Assembly: GCA_963514095.1 (NCBI GenBank)
Contig: OY741283.1
Span: 6,184,406 to 6,248,405 of the forward strand
Origin: Eutrigla gurnardus
Lineage: Eukaryota > Chordata > Actinopteri > Perciformes > Triglidae
Reading direction: 5' to 3'
DNA: 64,000 bases
The notes under the pieces were generated by a model. The model saw only the letters and a list, made by a program, of their open reading frames with translations, made no database searches and was not told where the DNA came from. How positions within the stretch are numbered: position 1 is the stretch's first letter; each line of letters begins with the position of its first letter. The translations under genes were made by a program, and so were the position numbers. Shown here one piece after another: positions 19,669-31,263 of this stretch.

Positions 19669-19789
19669 TTTTTCTAGGGACTGTTTCGTACTAGTGTATT
19701 CTGTTTGGCGCTAGTGGGTGTCCGATGTTCTCTGTGTGTTGCCTGTTCGCTCTGGACCTGTTGGTTTGGGTGAATTCTGGGGGGGCCTG
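19669..19789 (+). other. 3' untranslated region and polypurine tract
   Basis: Short non-coding stretch after pol. The G-run just before the LTR (GAATTCTGGGGGGG, about 19772-19785) is the likely plus-strand primer, although CCTG separates it from the LTR. Confidence 0.6.
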
Positions 19790-19991
19790 TGTGGTGACCC
19801 ACAATTGCTGTGTGAGACATTCACCAAGGGACTGTACCTTTAAGGTAAACAGTTCCGGTTTACGACAGTTCGTGTTTACGTCAGTTACGATTTGAACTCA
19901 TGTGCGAGTAAGACTCGTTTGTTTTGATGTGGAGAGTAAAGCTGACTCGACCCATCTCCGTCTCTTGTCTCATCATTTACCCGACTCCACA
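19790..19991 (+). repeat. 3' LTR
   Basis: 202 bp, no difference from the 5' LTR seen by eye. Followed by the AAAC target duplication and the resumed A-to-B spacer. Confidence 0.95.
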
Positions 19992-20431
19992 AAACCATCA
20001 AAAATATTTCATGCAAAGCTGCAAACCAGCAGCATCGCTGAAGTTAACTTAAGTTTCATACCATTAACATGATCCTGGCTGCTGTCTCTGCATTTCTGTT
20101 TACAGCAAATAAAGTCAGAAAGTCAGCAAAGAAATCAAGAATGCAATAATTACAAAAAATCTGAACTCATGCGTTTGACGTTTTTTTTTTAAATTATATA
20201 ACAATTATATAGATAGAATACACAAAATAAACATTGACAGTTTACGGCAAAGCTAATATTTATTTTTTATTTCTGTAAATACGGGGACTCTTTATTAAAA
20301 TGTTACAATTAAGTGTGTCATTAAATTAAAATATGATTTCCAGGCATGTTTTCACCCTGCACATATAAACACACTGAACAGACTCTTATGGCTCAATTAG
20401 ACCAATGTTGATGTTTAACATGTTTGATTGT
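19992..20431. other. Remainder of the A-to-B spacer after the LTR element
   Basis: No gene. Continues the standard spacer (ACCATCAAAAATATTTCATG) to the family B promoter octamer at 20432-20439. Confidence 0.75.
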
Positions 20432-20523
20432 ATGCAAACTCAGTGGCCTTCCTCTTTACGCAGCTATAAAACATCACATCAGGCTGCCAGTGGAGTTCAC
20501 AGCACGTCACTTCCAACATCATC

Positions 20524-20928
20524 ATGTTCTCTGTCGCTCTGCTGCTGCTGCTGGCAGCTGGATGTGAGTCTCTTTGGATTTGTCAAAGTCAGCAGTTCTG
20601 CTTTTGCAGTGTATTTTTTAAACATTTATTTTTCTTTTTACAGGTGTGAAGTGTGAACAGCTGACACAGCCAGCCTCTGTGACTGTGCAGCCAGGTCAAC
20701 GTCTGACCATCACCTGTCAGGTGTCTTATTCTCTTAGTGACTACTACACAGCTTGGATCAGACAGCCTGCAGGGAAAGGACTGGAGTGGATGAGTAGTGA
20801 CTCAGATGTCAAAGATTCACTAAAGAACAAGTTCAGTGTCAACTTAGACACTTCCAGCAAAACAGTGACTCTAAACGGAGAGAATATGCAGCCTGAAGAC
20901 ACTGCTGTGTATTACTGTGCCAGAGACC
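20524..20928 (+). CDS. ighv: IGHV family B with shortened CDR2
   Basis: Leader exon 20524-20563, V exon 20644-20928 (285 nt, the shortest in the family). CDR1 is YSLSDYY. FR2/CDR2 reads LEWMSSDSDVKDS where relatives have LEWIG plus a longer loop, so about four residues are deleted in frame and the usual Ile-Gly is lost. Cys, Trp and Cys anchors remain. RSS: CACAATG 20929-20935, 23-nt spacer, ACAAAAACC 20959-20967. It is probably still able to rearrange. Confidence 0.93.
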
Positions 20929-20967
20929 CACAATGACACAAACCATCAGTAGAGCTGAACAAAAACC

Positions 20968-21910
20968 CCTCAGTGCCTGAACTCTTGTAACATGAAGCCA
21001 CCAGAGGAGGAGCCCTCGGACCACTAACCACTTCTACCAGCTCACTGTCACAGTAAAGAAGGAAACAGTCTTTAGATCTTCAATACTGTAATATCACATA
21101 CTGTAGACACTACAATCACTGTTACATCAGTGAGTATATAAAGTACACACTTTCAAGGGATTGAATACATTCAGCTCACAACTTGATTTTAAAGCTTGTG
21201 ATCCAACTACAATAGAAAATGCTCCTCAAAATGTCCGTTTCTCTTCCATGATATTATTTACAAAAACACTCACATAACTATTTTTTGGATCATAACTGCA
21301 TTAGTGACTGACTCAGTAGTGTAAAGCCAACTTTGAGATGTTAATTAGTCAAACTATTGAAAGGTTTGCAACACATAATGTGTGTTTGTCAGAGATTCAA
21401 GTTCCACCTTCTGTTTGTGTGAGATGAAGAACACATGAGTGTTTAATTTTCTTTTTAGATCATTTAAATAAAATGGTCTTCAGTTACTTTATTATCATCG
21501 GTATGTAAATCAGCCTCCTTGTGCTCCCCAAATGTCCTCTCTCCGGCCTCTACATGCTCACCACTACTTAATATATGGAAAACAATGAAATATCTTCACA
21601 CATTTAAGTGGAAGACACACAGATGTAAATAACAAGGTCACCAAGTGACCACATTCAAATAAAAATAATAATAACATGAGGTTAAAAAGTCAAACAAAAT
21701 AAGTTGTAAGAGATACAATGAGTTTCTTTAAAACACACATAATAAAATATGGTAAATTAGGAGAAAGCCATAATCTGAAAAATGAGTTTTGAAGAGAGAT
21801 TGAAAAGATGACACTGTTTAATTGCTCCTCTGATTCCAAAACTGAGGGACAAATACAGCAAAGCACAAGTTACCAGTTGAATCTGGTTGACTGTTTGTGA
21901 GGAGGAGTCG
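20968..21910. other. B-to-A spacer with relic C promoter and empty transposon site
   Basis: No gene. Empty target CCATGATATTATTTACAAAA near 21247. Relic C promoter near 21390-21525 with ATGTAAAT at 21503-21510, then A upstream flank. Confidence 0.75.
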
Positions 21911-21987
21911 ATGCAAACCTGGGATGTCTTCCACCTCTACTTATGTGACTGCAGAGAGGACAGAGGACAGTGGACACACAGTTCAAC

Positions 21988-22421
21988 ATGATGGACTACA
22001 GGACAGGACTGCTGCTTCTAACTGTCTGCTGGGCAGGTGAACATTGTCACTAGTCTTGATTTGACAGAGTTTCCTTTTGTGTCACTGACATATTTCACAT
22101 GTTTTATGTTTGTTTTAGGTGTTGATGGTCAGACTCTGACAGAATCTGAACCAGTGGTCAAAAGACCTGGAGAATCTCACAGACTGACCTGTACAACCTC
22201 TGGGTTTACATTCAGCAGCTATTGGATGGCTTGGATCAGACAGGCTCCTGGAAAAGGACTGGAGTGGATTGCCAGTGTTTATGACACTAGCAACATTGCC
22301 TACTCTCAGTCAGTTCAAGGCCGGTTTACCGTCTCCAGAAACAACAACATGCAGCAGCTGTATATGCAGATGAACACTCTGAAGACGGAAGATTCTGCTG
22401 TTTATTATTGTGCTCGAGACT
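21988..22421 (+). CDS. ighv: IGHV family A, gene 5
   Basis: Leader exon 21988-22036, V exon 22119-22421, octamer 21911-21918. CDR1 is GFTFSSYW (preceded by TTS instead of TAS) and CDR2 is short, VYDTSN. FR3 has LYMQM in place of LYLQM. RSS: CACAGTG 22422-22428, 23-nt spacer, ACAAAATCC 22452-22460. No defect was seen. Confidence 0.95.
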
Positions 22422-22460
22422 CACAGTGACTGGAGTTGGTGGAGCAGCTGTACAAAATCC

Positions 22461-23545
22461 TACAGCACTCATTCTTACTGGGCTGATAGACTTAAAGTAT
22501 TTTTCATTCACATTATTTACTTTATTTTTTATATATATTTACTTTTACATCATATTTTTTACATATAATAAATTAATTTTTATCAACACATAAATGAAAA
22601 AAAATACTATGAAAAATATGATTAGTAAACATTAAATATGATAAAGATTACTTGTTCATAAAAGGGCTAAAGACTGCACACCAACATGGTTCCTGAAATT
22701 AAACTTCAAACTTTGATACTGAAATAAAAAAAATGATAAAACACAAACATTTGAGTACCACTGATGTATGACTGGCTTCAAAGATATATTTCATGAATCA
22801 CTGATACAAAAATTATAATATTGCTTGAAAATACAAACTAACTCTAAACATTTCACTCTTTCCATCACATGTTGTATTTAAGTGCTTCATGAAAACCATT
22901 TCTGAGACGAGACAGTGTTGATCTATAAAGTGGAGGAGAAGTGGAATGATTACAGCATTTTACTTACATTAACTTATAAACCTCAATGCCATTTGATTAA
23001 CACTATTTTTTTCATCTAACACAACACACAAAGGAACAATAAATGATTTGTTTTTTGCATTTTGTCATAAAAGTTTCAGTTCCTGAGCAGCTGTGCACAT
23101 CTGCAATCAATGAAACCATCAAAAATATTTCATGCAAAGCTGCAAACCAGCAGCATGGCTGAAGTTAACTTAAGTTTCATACCATTAACATGATCCTGGC
23201 TGCTGTCTCTGCATTTCTGTTTACAGCAAATAAAGTCAGAAAGTCAGCAAAGAAATCAAGAATGCAGTAATTACAAAAAAGCTGAACTCATGCGTTTAAC
23301 GTTTTTTTAAATAACAATTATATAGATAAAATACACAAAATAAACATTGACAGTTTAAGGCAAAGCTAATATTTATTTGATTATTTCTGTTAAAACGGGG
23401 ACTCTTTATTAAAATGTTACAATTAAGTGTGTCATTAAATTAAAATATGATTTCCAGGCATGTTTTCACCCTGCACATATAAACACACTGAACACACTCT
23501 TATGGCTCAATTAGACCAATGTTGATGTTTAACATGTTTGATTGT
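22461..23545. other. A-to-B spacer, long type
   Basis: No gene; long-type spacer, close to those at 35151 and 57123. Confidence 0.7.
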
Positions 23546-23637
23546 ATGCAAACTCAGTGGCCTTCCTCTTTACGCAGCTATAAAACATCACATCAGGCTG
23601 CCAGTGGAGTTCACAGCACGTCACTTCCAACATCATC

Positions 23638-24054
23638 ATGTTCTCTGTCGCTCTGCTGCTGCTGCTGGCAGCTGGATGTGAGTCTCTTTGGATTTGTCAA
23701 AGTCAGCAGTTCTGCTTTTGCAGTGTATTTTTTAAACATTTACTTTTCTTTTTACAGGTGTGAAGTGTGAACAGCTGACACAGCCAGCCTCTGTGACTGT
23801 GCAGCCAGGTCAACGTCTGACCATCACCTGTCAGGTGTCTTATTCTCTTAGCAGCTACAGCACACATTGGATCAGACAGCCTGCAGGGAAAGGACTGGAG
23901 TGGATCGGATATAAATATACAGGAGGCTCTAACTATAAAGATTCCCTGAAGAACAAGTTCAGTATCAGCTTAGACACTTCCAGCAAAACGGTGACTCTAA
24001 ACGGAGAGAATATGCAGCCTGAAGACACTGCTGTGTATTACTGTGCCAGAGACC
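23638..24054 (+). CDS. ighv: IGHV family B, gene 4
   Basis: Leader exon 23638-23677, V exon 23758-24054, octamer 23546-23553. CDR1 is YSLSSYS followed by TH (His before the FR2 Trp, Ala in most relatives). CDR2 centres on KYTGGS. RSS: CACAATG 24055-24061, 23-nt spacer, ACAAAAACC 24085-24093. It belongs to the lineage followed by an intact C gene. Confidence 0.95.
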
Positions 24055-24093
24055 CACAATGACACAAACCATCAGTAGAGCTGAACAAAAACC

Positions 24094-24602
24094 CCTCAGT
24101 GCCTGAACTCTTGTAACATGAAGCCACCAGAGGAGGAGCCCTCGGACCACTAACCACTTCTACCAGCTCACTGTCAAGAGAGAAACCAGGTTAGATTATA
24201 TCAAAAAGGTCTTCATTAAATTGAACTCCAGCTGATTTTACTAAAGTACTCTGACATTACAAACACTGATACATCATTGCATGTAACCTTCCAAGTGATG
24301 GAATAAAATCAGCTCATAACTCCAGTTCAACAACTACAGCAGGAAGTAATCCTCAAATGTCTATTACTCTTCCATGAAAGTGTTATAAAAAATGATCAGG
24401 ATTATTTTTATTATCTGAATCAAAACCACATTAGCGGATTTTAATTTGTGAATCTTTAGGAAAGTTTGTTTCTAAAAACAAAATAAAATGTTTGCACGAG
24501 ATTAAAGTTCCACTTTCTTGTGAGATGAAGAACAGCTGAACATTTCATCTTCATTTTGATTCATTTAAATAACTTGTAGTCAGCTGATTTATTATCATCG
24601 GT
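24094..24602. other. B-to-C spacer
   Basis: No gene seen. Same lineage as 12518-13026. Confidence 0.7.
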
Positions 24603-24708
24603 ATGTAAATCAGCCTCCTTGTGAGTTGCCTTATAAGGAAGTGAAGTGTGTGTGTTTGTTGTGTGTCAGAGACAGAAGAGCTCACATCAGTTCATCTCCA
24701 ACATCATC

Positions 24709-25156
24709 ATGTTCTCTGTCGCTCTGATGCTGCTGCTGGCAGCTGCAACCTGTGAGGAGCTTTTAGTGGATTCACACTATTAAACACATTAGAAACGCTG
24801 AACAGTCGGTGAATGATGGAGATCATGTTGGTTTGTGTTTCCACAGGTGTGAACAGTATTGATCTCATCCAGCCAGACTCGATGGTGGTGCAGCCTGGAC
24901 AGTCTTTGACCATCACCTGTCAGGTCTCTGGTTATTCTTTGACTGATGACGATTATGCAACAGGTTGGATCAGACAGAGTGAAGGAAAACCGATGGACTG
25001 GATTAACCATCAGTGGGGAACAAGTGGCCTTCGTCATAATGAAGCTCTGAAGAACAAGTTCAGCTACAGCAGAGACAGTTCTGCTCGAACAGTGACTCTG
25101 AAAGGAACGAATCTGCAGCCTGAGGACACAGCTGTGTATTACTGTGTCCGTTACAC
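24709..25156 (+). CDS. ighv: IGHV family C, gene 2
   Basis: Leader exon 24709-24751, V exon 24847-25156, octamer variant 24603-24610. CDR1 is GYSLTDDDY and CDR2 about QWGTSGL. FR3 starts RHNEALKNKFSYSRDSS. The exon ends CVRYT. RSS: CACAGTG 25157-25163, 23-nt spacer, ACAAATACT 25187-25195. No frame problem was seen. Confidence 0.94.
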
Positions 25157-25613
25157 CACAGTGATACAAACCACCAACAGACCTGCACAAATACTCAGCA
25201 ACCATGTGACTCAGCCCCACACACATGTTAACAATGAGACATAAAATAAATAAAGTCATCTGCAGTTACTCCCTGATAGAAGCTCACTTTAACATGATAA
25301 CAAAAACTCACTTTGGGGATATTGTAAAACTGATAGTCAAAGTCTTCATGTGATGCAAACTGCTTAATAATGAGCACAAAAAAACTTGAGAAATGTGTTT
25401 CCTACTTTTCCTAACCTATTCCACAAATAATACTGAAATATGCTAGAGGGACCCGTGTACAGTAAACATTTATTTTTATTTTTCACACCAGGAAGTGATC
25501 CAAGTCAAATCCATTCCACACTGTGAGGAGGAGTCGATGCAAACCTGGGATGTCTTCCACCTCTACTTATGTGACTGCAGAGAGGACAGAGGACAGTGGA
25601 CACACAGTTCAAC

Positions 25614-26047
25614 ATGATGGACTACAGGACAGGACTGCTGCTTCTAACTGTCTGCTGGGCAGGTGAACATTGTCACTAGTCTTGATTTGACAAAGTTTCC
25701 TTTTGTGTCACTGACATATTTCACATGTTTTATGTTTGTTTTAGGTGTTGATGGTCAGACTCTGACAGAATCTGAACCAGTGGTCAAAAGACCTGGAGAA
25801 TCTCACAGACTGACCTGTACAGCCTCTGGGTTAGACATTAGTGGCTACTATATGGCTTGGATCAGACAGGCTCCTGGAAAAGGACTGGAGTGGATTGCAT
25901 ATATCTACTCGAGTAGTAGCATCTACTACTCTCAGTCAGTTCAAGGCCGGTTTACCGTCTCCAGAAACAACAACATGCAGCAGCTGTATCTGCAGATGAA
26001 CACTCTGAAGACGGAAGATTCTGCTGTTTATTATTGTGCTCGAGACT
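25614..26047 (+). CDS. ighv: IGHV family A, gene 6
   Basis: Leader exon 25614-25662, V exon 25745-26047, octamer 25537-25544. CDR1 is GLDISGYY and CDR2 IYSSSS. These CDRs are identical to the A gene at 48787, and the following spacer is nearly identical too, marking a duplicated A-B-C cassette. FR3 has NNNMQQ where 48787 has NDNIKQ. RSS: CACAGTG 26048-26054, 23-nt spacer, ACAAAATCC 26078-26086. Confidence 0.95.
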
Positions 26048-26086
26048 CACAGTGACTGGAGTTGGTGGAGCAGCTGTACAAAATCC

Positions 26087-27167
26087 TACAGCACTCATTC
26101 TGACTGATAGATTTTAAGTATTTTTCACTGACAATATATACTTCATTCTTGATTTATATTTAGTTTTCCAGTATTAAATCATATTTTTCACATATAATTA
26201 ATTCATCATTATCTGAAAATTAATGGAAAAAATAATGTTAATAATATAAATAATTAATAAACATTAAATACGATAATGATTACATGTTCATTAAAGGGCT
26301 AAAGACTGCTCACCAAAGTGGTTGATGAAATCATACTTTAATACTGAAATTAAAAAATGATAAGACAAACATTTGAGTACCACTGATGTAAGACTGGCTT
26401 CAAAGATTTGTTTACGAGAAAATAAGATACTGACAAAATTATAATCATATTGCTCGATAATACAAACCAACTGAAAACATTTCACTTTTTCCATCACGTT
26501 GTATTTAAGTGCTTCATGAAAACCATTTCTGAGACGAGACAGTGTTGATCTATAAAGTGGAGGAGAAGTGGAATGATTACAGCATTTTACTTACATGAAC
26601 CTATAAACCTCAATGCCTTTAGATAAACACTATTTTTTTCATCTAACACAACACACAAAGGAATAATAAAGCATTTGTTTTTTGCATTTTGTAATAAAAG
26701 TTTCAGTTCCTGAGCAGCTGTGCACATCTGCAATCAATAAAACCATCAAAAATATTTCATGCAAAGCTGCAAACCAGCAGCATCGCTGAAGTTAACTTAA
26801 GTTTCATACCATTAACATGATCCTGGCTGCTGTCTCTGCATTTCTGTTTACAGCAAATAAAGTCAGAAAGTCAGTAAAGAAATCAAGAATGCAATAATTA
26901 CAAAAAAGCTGAACTCATGCGTTTAACGTTTTTTAAATAACAATTATATAGATAAAATACACAAAATACAGATTATAGGTAAAGACAAGGCTAATTGTTT
27001 TTTTATTTCTGTAAATACGGGGACTCTTTATTAAAATGTTACAATTAAGTGTGTCATTAAATTAAAATATGATTTCCAGGCATGTTTTCACCCTGCACAT
27101 ATAAACACACTGAACAGACTCTTATGGCTCAATTAGACCAATGTTGATGTTTAACATGTTTGATTGT
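26087..27167. other. A-to-B spacer, long type
   Basis: No gene. Very close to 49260-50340: both share the distinctive TTTCCAGTATTAAATCATAT and GTAAGACTGG variants. Confidence 0.75.
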
Positions 27168-27259
27168 ATGCAAACTCAGTGGCCTTCCTCTTTACGCAGC
27201 TATAAAACATCACATCAGGCTGCCAGTGGAGTTCACAGCACGTCACTTCCAACATCATC

Positions 27260-27667
27260 ATGTTCTCTGTCGCTCTGCTGCTGCTGCTGGCAGCTGGATG
27301 TGAGTCTCTTTGGATTTGTCAAAGTCAGCAGTGCAGTATATTTTTTAAACATTTACTTTTCTTTTTACAGGTGTGAAGTGTGAACAGCTGACACAGCCAG
27401 CCTCTGTGACTGTGCAGCCAGGTCAACGTCTGACCATCACCTGTCAGGTGTCTTATTCTCTTAGCAGCTACTACACAGCTTGGATCAGACAGCCTGCAGG
27501 GAAAGGACTGGAGTGGATCGGATGGAAATATACAGGAGGCTCTAACTATAAAGATTCACTGAAGAACAAGTTCAGTATCAGCTTAGACACTTCCAGCAAA
27601 ACGGTGACTCTAAACGGAGAGAATATGCAGCCTGAAGACACTGCTGTGTATTACTGTGCCAGAGACC
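27260..27667 (+). CDS. ighv: IGHV family B with a shortened leader intron
   Basis: Leader exon 27260-27299, V exon 27371-27667, octamer 27168-27175. The leader intron is 71 bp because TTCTGCTTT is missing (AGTCAGCAGTGCAGTATATT); the B gene at 41978 has the same deletion. CDR1 is YSLSSYY, CDR2 about KYTGGS. RSS: CACAATG 27668-27674, 23-nt spacer, ACAAAAACC 27698-27706. Confidence 0.95.
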
Positions 27668-27706
27668 CACAATGACACAAACCATCAGTAGAGCTGAACA
27701 AAAACC

Positions 27707-28215
27707 CCTCAGTGCCTGAACTCTTGTAACATGAAGCCACCAGAGGAGGAGCCCTCGGACCACTAACCACTTCTACCAGCTCACTGTCAAGAGAGAAACC
27801 ATGTTAGATTATATCAAAAAGGTCTTCATTAAATAGAACTCCAGCTGATTTTACTAAAGTACTCTGACATTACAAACACTGATACATCATTGCATGTAAC
27901 CTTCCAAGTGATGGAATAAAATCAGCTCATAACTCCAGTTCAACAACTACAGCAGGAAGTAATCCTCAAATGTCTGTTCCTCTTCCATGAAAGTGTTATA
28001 AAAAATGATCAGGATTATTTTTATTATCTGAATCAAAACCACATTAGCGGATTTTAATTAGTGAATCTTGACAAAAGTTTGTTTCTAATAACAAATTAAA
28101 ATGTTTGCCCGAGATTTAAGTTCCACTTTCTTGTGAGATGAAGAACAGCTGAACATTTCATCTTCATTTTGATTCATTTAAATAACTTGTAGTCAGCTGA
28201 TTTATTATCATCGGT
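27707..28215. other. B-to-C spacer
   Basis: No gene seen. Same lineage as the other spacers before intact C genes. Confidence 0.7.
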
Positions 28216-28321
28216 ATGTAAATCAGCCTCCTTGTGAGTTGCCTTATAAGGAAGTGAAGTGTGTGTGTTTGTTGTGTGTCAGAGACAGAAGAGCTCACAT
28301 CAGTTCATCTCCAACATCATC

Positions 28322-28768
28322 ATGTTCTCTGTCGCTCTGATGCTGCTGCTGGCAGCTGTAACCTGTGAGGAGCTTTTAGTGGATTCACACTATTAAACAC
28401 ATTAGAAACGCTGAACAGTCGGTGAATGATGGAGATCATGTTGATTTGTGTTTCCACAGGTGTGAACAGTATTGATCTCATCCAGCCAGACTCGATGGTG
28501 GTGCAGCCTGGACAGTCTTTGACCATCACCTGTCAGGTCTCTGGTTATTCTTTGACTGATGACGACTATGCAACAGGTTGGATCAGACAGAGAGAAGGAA
28601 AACCGATGGACTGGATTAACCATCAGTGGGGAACAAGTGGCCTTCGTCAAAATGAAGCTCTGAAGAACAAGTTCAGCTACAGCAGAGACACTTCTGCTAG
28701 AACAGTGACTCTGAAAGGAACGAATCTGCAGCCTGAGGACACAGCAGTGTATTACTGTGCCCGACACA
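28322..28768 (+). CDS. ighv: IGHV family C with a different 3' end and RSS
   Basis: Leader exon 28322-28364 (Val for Ala near its end), V exon 28460-28768, octamer variant 28216-28223. CDR1 is GYSLTDDDY; FR2 has RQREGKP where relatives have RQSEGKP; CDR2 about QWGTSGL. The exon ends YYCARHT instead of CVR. RSS: CACAGTA 28769-28775, 23-nt spacer, ACAAAAACG 28799-28807, unlike all other C genes. The downstream flank is also unrelated to them, so the 3' end was probably exchanged with another family. Confidence 0.93.
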
Positions 28769-28807
28769 CACAGTAAAAGACCATAATAGGAGAATCATAC
28801 AAAAACG

Positions 28808-29403
28808 ACTTCCTCTATGCACCACCACCACCGAGATAATTCGAGTGTATCAGTATCACTTTTTTTGCAATAAATAAAATGGATTACATTCTTTGTATCA
28901 GTTTGTTGAAACTGGCTGACTTATGTCTTAATAAGTACATCCATGAAGATCATGCAACAATGTACATTTTGGTACGTACAAAATTGAAATCTTTAACATG
29001 ATTTGCTGTAAACCAAATTTCTTTTCTCTGACAGCTATTTTCCCTATACATAACCAAATCCACACCAAATCCTGAAATTAACGTATTTTGCAGCCAAACA
29101 AAAAGGAAAAACAAACGTCCTTTCCAGAAGCATTTACATATTTAGTCAGAATTGTCAACTGTGTTTTTGAAAGTCGATTATCTGAAATAAAAGAGATAAA
29201 TAATGTTCTCCTCAAAGTCAGCCGATTCTGATGGACTTATAACCTTTAACCTGAATTAAATAAAGTTATATCACTGTTTTCAATATATAACATAAACCAT
29301 GAGGATAAGAGAACTGATGTTTTGAGCCTCTAATAAAAAAAATAATAATAGTAATAATAACAACAACAATTTTAAAAATAATAATAGTAACAACAACAAC
29401 AAC

Positions 29404-29474
<71 letters not shown>

Positions 29475-30052
29475 GAATGATAAGAATGTGTGTGCAGAAA
29501 TCTCATGGAATAATCTGCAATGTGCCCTAAAATCAAAACACTTCTACCTCCACATCTACCTCTATGTAGAAAACCATGTCTAGTTCTTTGCAAAAAACAA
29601 ACAAACAAAAACAAACTATTTTTAATATTTCAAACATAGAGAGACAGTGTGCTTATGGTTCAGCATACCTGGTCAATGGATAGGCAATTGCAAAAACATC
29701 TGCATTGTGACAAGAGAATACCTTAAGGAGACATTCGGGTTACTTGCCTCTGAAGCCAAACTTACAAGATAATTTCTCACTACATAACTGAAACCCAAAA
29801 TAATTATATTAATACACTTTATTCATCAAGTTGTGATTTTCCATTTTTTGTATGTTGCACTGGACAAAATAATCTCAGAGTAAATTAACATATTGAAATG
29901 CTCCAAATTATTACCATAAAAAATCAATATCATCAGGTAATAGATTCAAATAAAATTAAGTTATGGTGATATGATTAAAGGAATAACACAACATGCAGTT
30001 ACTTAAAAGAAAGCCATAGCATGAATACTGTTCTATCAAAAAGGAGGAGTCG
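28808..30052. other. Unique spacer with microsatellite
   Basis: No gene seen. This spacer has no match elsewhere in the window. Homology with other units resumes at about 30041, only some 12 bp before the octamer of the next A gene. Confidence 0.65.
29338..29474 (+). repeat. (AAT)n microsatellite
   Basis: Imperfect AAT/AAC repeats from 29338, becoming a pure AAT run over about 29404-29474. Confidence 0.95.
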
Positions 30053-30129
30053 ATGCAAACCTGGGATGTCTTCCACCTCTACTTATGTGACTGCAGAGAG
30101 GACAGAGGACAGTGGACACACAGTTCAAC

Positions 30130-30566
30130 ATGATGGACTACAGGACAGGACTGCTGCTTCTAACTGTCTGCTGGGCAGGTGAACATTGTCACTAGTCTTG
30201 ATTTGACAAAGTTTCCCTTTGTGTCACTGACATATTTCACATGTTTTATGTTTGTTTTAGGTGTTGATGGTCAGACTCTGACAGAATCTGAACCAGTGGT
30301 CAAAAGACCTGGAGAATCTCACAGACTGACCTGTACAGCCTCTGGGTTTAACTTTGGTAGCTACTGGATGGCTTGGATCAGACAGGCTCCTGGAAAAGGA
30401 CTGGAGTGGATTGCCTGGAGTCATCCTGCCGGTGGCACCGATTACTACTCTCAGTCAGTTCAAGGCCGGTTTACCGTCTCCAGAAACAACAACATGCAGC
30501 AGCTGTATCTGCAGATGAACAGTCTGAAGACGGAAGATTCTGCTGTTTATTATTGTGCTTGAGACT
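30130..30566 (+). CDS. ighv: IGHV family A with a stop at its 3' tip
   Basis: Leader exon 30130-30178, V exon 30261-30566, octamer 30053-30060. CDR1 is GFNFGSYW and CDR2 the unusual SHPAGGTD. The usual CGA (Arg) after YYCA is TGA (30560-30562), a C-to-T change at a CpG, so the germline exon has a stop 4 nt before its end. Trimming during V(D)J joining could remove it. RSS: CACAGTG 30567-30573, 23-nt spacer, ACAAAATCC 30597-30605. Everything else is intact. Confidence 0.9.
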
Positions 30567-30605
30567 CACAGTGACTGGAGTTGGTGGAGCAGCTGTACAA
30601 AATCC

Positions 30606-31159
30606 TACAGCACTCATTCTTACTGGGCTGATAGACCACAACAACCTCACATGTTCACTGTCTTTGCTTTGAGTATCAAGAAGACTGTATGTGGTCGTTT
30701 AAACATCGATTTCAGTATCAAGACACAAACCTCAAACTCAAGTTCTCTGACAAAGAGAGAGACAGTTAGACGTGAAGCAACACTGTACAAAAACTCAACA
30801 TATGAATCTAATTAAAGTTTTCTTTTTGCTTTAAACATTTACAGAATAAGCTTCAGATCAACATCATCAACAGTCAGAGAAACCTAGCCTCAATAAAACT
30901 GCTTCATTCAGACAGGTTTTATTGCAGCGTCCCCACATGTATGCATGCATAAGCACATTCTGTTGTGTAAATGTAAATCTATTTGTTTGACATGTCTGAC
31001 TTGAGTTGGACCTTTTGTGATGAAAAAGAATGAACGTTCAGATAATGATTTTAAATGCTTCCATGTGTCAATATAAATGTTCACGACACGATTCCAAGCT
31101 TTGAGTACGTGTGACAGGACAGTTCATCCTTATTTTATAGCCTATCAGTGACGTTCTCC
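30606..31159. other. Spacer between A and the divergent-leader B gene
   Basis: No gene. 30840-30965 is a diverged copy of 32280-32405 (shared AATAAAACTGCTTCATTCAG), evidence of an old tandem duplication. Confidence 0.7.
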
Positions 31160-31263
31160 ATGCAAAGTGAACTTCCTCACATTCTGCTATAAAGACTTGA
31201 TATCATGCTGTCAGTTGCAGCAGAAGAAGAGACGTTGCCATCAGACCACCATTGATACCAACC

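Larger units (their letters stand above)
15525..19991 (+). mobile_element. Complete Ty3/gypsy LTR retrotransposon
   Basis: A 4467-bp element with 202-bp LTRs at both ends (TGTGGTGACC...GACTCCACA) that look identical. AAAC flanks both sides (15521-15524, 19992-19995), and the target ATGAAACCATCAAAAATATT is seen uninterrupted in the other units. Order: LTR, tRNA-Trp primer site, gag, pol (protease, reverse transcriptase, RNase H, integrase), purine-rich tract, LTR. Both frames are open. It is much GC-richer than the surrounding V DNA, and no env frame is seen. It separates the family B gene at 20524 from its partner A gene. Confidence 0.96.

Noticed and set aside
29372..29614. Open frame with a poly-Tyr run
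   Set aside because: Translation of the (AAT)n microsatellite on the minus strand.
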